A stretch of DNA of 20,963 nucleotides from Silene noctiflora (lineage: Eukaryota > Streptophyta > Magnoliopsida > Caryophyllales > Caryophyllaceae). Position 1 is the first letter of the stretch. Every line of letters begins with the position of its first letter. The translations under genes and the position numbers were made by a program. The stretch is taken from positions 1 to 20,963 of the forward strand of contig VHZZ01032641.1 in assembly GCA_009801015.1 (NCBI GenBank), written 5' to 3'. The notes under the pieces are model-generated. The model searched no databases and was not told where the DNA came from. It saw only the letters and a program-made list of their open reading frames with translations. Below are positions 19,153 through 20,963 of this stretch, piece by piece.

Positions 19153-19373
19153 CAATGATATCATTGGTAGTAGGACAACTCCTTGACACCGTGCTATGCT
19201 CAACTGTATAACTGGCAGTAGCACAGCCCCCCTCGACACCGTGCTATGCTCAACTATCTGGCAGTAGTACTTTCGTACCATGCTCAACTGGAAGTAGTAC
19301 GCTCCATACTATGCACAACTGGCAATAGCAACTCTCTTGCTAAGCACAATTGGAAGTAGCACTCTCCGTCCTA
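19153..19373 (-). repeat. Tandem hairpin repeat with co-varying stems
   Basis: About six irregular units of the form GGCAGTAGCAC...GTGCTATGCTCAACT, 30-50 bp each. Stems: TAGCAC/GTGCTA (19219-19246), TAGTAC/GTACCA (19265-19280), TAGTA/TACTA (19295-19311), TAGCAA/TTGCTA (19326-19342), TAGCAC/GTCCTA (19357-19373). Changes in one arm are mostly mirrored in the other. A 14-bp perfect palindrome, CAATGATATCATTG, precedes it at 19153-19166. Confidence 0.65.
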
Positions 19374-20130
19374 TGCACAACTCATCACAATACTCGTATC
19401 GCGGATCAATAATCACAACAGCATTGAATATAATGATAACGATAATCAACATTCAATAAACTACATAATAACAATAAAAAAAACATTCACGAATAACGAC
19501 ATGTCAACCAACCGAGCCCATGTCGATCGACAAGCAGCGTAGGTCAATCCACAGTCAGCATAGGTCAATCGACCCATGCACCCACGCCCCTGCATCTTTA
19601 TTCAATTCACAATTTCACAATCCTTTCTCAACAATTCAACGTAGTATATGCTTTCATGAATACAAGTAATTAACCATAGTTGAGTAGGATTTTGCTACCT
19701 GTAGCAATTCCGCAATAGCAACGCAAGAAGAAACTAAAACTGCTCCTCTACGAATTAGCAACCTATGACATATTGTACTTATAATCAACAACAATTCATG
19801 GCAATACGGAATTAGTCAAGCTAACCGAACCCCCAAACCCTAGGTCACGGATGAACCACTCGAATGGGCAAGACGGTCTTAACGAATATGAACAATTACT
19901 AGATTCGGATTAGTGTAGAGTGACTTACGAATTTAAGGAATGAATGACAATGATCAAGGCTCGAAGATCCGTCTCCCTTGCTTCTCCTCTCTCGGTCACG
20001 CTAGGTTTAGGGTGTGTGTTTTATTTTGTATTTTGTAAAGGTGTTTAAGGTTAGATAGCAGTAAGTATATATATGTTTAGGTAGTTAGGGTAAATGTAGC
20101 AAATAAACAAAAGTTGTACAATTGGTCTTT

Positions 20131-20340
20131 GTCGATCAACACATGATACATGTCGATCGACCAACACGACGAAAGTCACTCGACCAAAGCCAATCGACCC
20201 AGACCGCACATCTCAATACCAAAACTAGCTCTGTCAATTGACATCCTTCCCCTTGTCTATCGACACTCAGCAAGGTTGATAGACAGGCAGTACATTGATG
20301 TTAGACAAGGTCATTAGACACAAAATAAGGTTCACTAGAC
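20131..20340. promoter_or_regulatory. Palindrome-like array in H U3
   Basis: About ten words related to GTCGATCGAC (for example at 20131, 20152, 20175, 20233, 20255, 20275, 20297, 20310 and 20331). Most steps are 20-23 bp. One unit (20152-20161) is a perfect palindrome, and one (20233-20242, GTCAATTGAC) is a perfect palindrome with a different core. The U3 position is the same as in E1, E3 and E5. Confidence 0.5.
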
Positions 20341-20401
20341 ATACATCGGACTCATACATATTATTTTAGCTTGTCGTTCTTATAAATTACGGAGTATTAC
20401 A

Positions 20402-20640
20402 CGACACCACAACACTCAAAAAGTAATCCTATTTTGCATGTTCCTAATCACATAATTATAAACTAATCACATGTCTACGGCATATAATAACACTTTGAAA
20501 CGCAAGCTATCATATTCATAGTACTCTTTACATTATTTTCCAAGCTCACCTACCACATCATTATCCACATAATCTCAGCCATTCATGCTTAATCACTACA
20601 AATGTTCAATTACCGCATCACACATCAAGTAGCATACATA
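20402..20640. other. A/T-rich stretch, nothing identified
   Basis: No ORF, end motif or repeat was recognised. The sequence style resembles the A/C/T-rich interior of the minus LTRs (compare 5600-5800), so it may be another retroelement piece. Confidence 0.4.
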
Positions 20641-20963
20641 GACCTGGCAAACAGGTCAATCGGATCCGTTTCAGATCGGGTTCTTTTCGAACGGGTTATT
20701 TNGGTTGACCTTTAATTTCGATTTCAGTTCGGTTCAATTTAGGTTGGATTCAATTACCGCATTTTATCGGTTGTAGATATTTCGGGTCGGTGNAGGTTCG
20801 AGTTCGGTCAATATCGGGGCAAATGAGTTTCGGATCGGGTCAATATCAAAGTAGATGAGATTCGATTCAGGTCATATTCGAATCGGATGTGAAGGGACTG
20901 AGTTTCTAAATCTTTATTCTATATTTCAAATATTTCGATTTATTTTTCTAAGTGAATTTTACA
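20641..20963. mobile_element. Possible DNA-transposon end, GGTCGGGT-type repeats
   Basis: GACCTGGCAAACAGGTCAATCGG opens a run of degenerate words such as GATCGGGT, TTTCGGATC and GGTCAATATC, about every 10-30 bp. Starts like 'GGCAAACGGGTC...' followed by GGTCGGGT repeats are, from memory, common at the ends of hAT-type non-autonomous elements in plants. The other end is outside the window and no TSD can be tested. Two single Ns (20702, 20793) lie here. Confidence 0.3.

Larger units (their letters stand above)
19019..20401 (-). mobile_element. Right part of host LTR H
   Basis: It ends CGGAGTATTACA at 20401; the minus strand starts TGTAATACTCCGTAATTTATA, close to the U3 start of E7. It contains the hairpin-bearing tandem repeat at 19153-19373, the family block TTGAGTAGGATTTTGCTACCTG at 19680-19701, and a palindrome array at 20131-20340. 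It lacks its own TGTAACACC start because the left part is at 1041-1209 and further left. No polypurine tract was recognised to its right, so it may be a solo LTR or a 5' LTR. Confidence 0.55.

Overview
This window looks like a gene-poor, transposon-dense stretch of a plant nuclear genome. No host gene, tRNA, rRNA or CRISPR array can be supported, and no open reading frame matches a cellular protein. Assignment to a eudicot, plausibly Caryophyllales, rests on remembered LTR sequence style (TGTAACACCCC...GGGGTATTACA ends, CTCGATCGAG-rich U3 regions) and is weak. All positions below were read by eye.

The window is a nest of LTR elements, decoded mainly from 5-bp target-site duplications (TSDs) and TG...CA ends. 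Labels: H is an old minus-strand LTR whose two parts are 1041-1209 and 19019-20401. E1, with another LTR (E2, 1-95) inside it, lies to the left and ends at 1040. E3 is a plus-strand Ty3/gypsy-type element spanning 1210-19018, with a 5' LTR piece, a short 3' internal remnant with polypurine tract (17562-17682) and a 3' LTR (17683-19018). Everything between 2153 and 17561 is later material inside or replacing E3's body.

Inside E3: E6 (2153-3372 and 9793 to about 14480) is a non-coding, Tat/Ogre-like region rich in degenerate tandem repeats. It is split by E7 (3378-9792, TSD GTCGT, minus strand, with a fossil coding stretch near 6 kb). E7 is itself split by a copia-type solo LTR, E8 (3467-4651, TSD TGATA). 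E6 also holds a TRIM miniature retroelement, E9 (10645-11279, TSD TTAAC, with tRNA-Met-type primer site). E4 (about 14830-17561) is a minus LTR split by E5, a solo LTR (15784-17109, TSD GACGC).

Three things stand out beyond the nesting. First, several diverged LTR families carry, 80-270 bp inside their U3 end, arrays of short CG-centred palindromes spaced about 19-22 bp apart, i.e. near two DNA helical turns. Second, the middle of the LTRs carries runs of small hairpins whose stems appear to co-vary between units and between families. Third, two single-N positions are flanked by exact direct duplications of 78 and 95 bp; the TRIM's LTRs become exactly equal in length (203 bp) once the copies are collapsed, so these are assembly artefacts.
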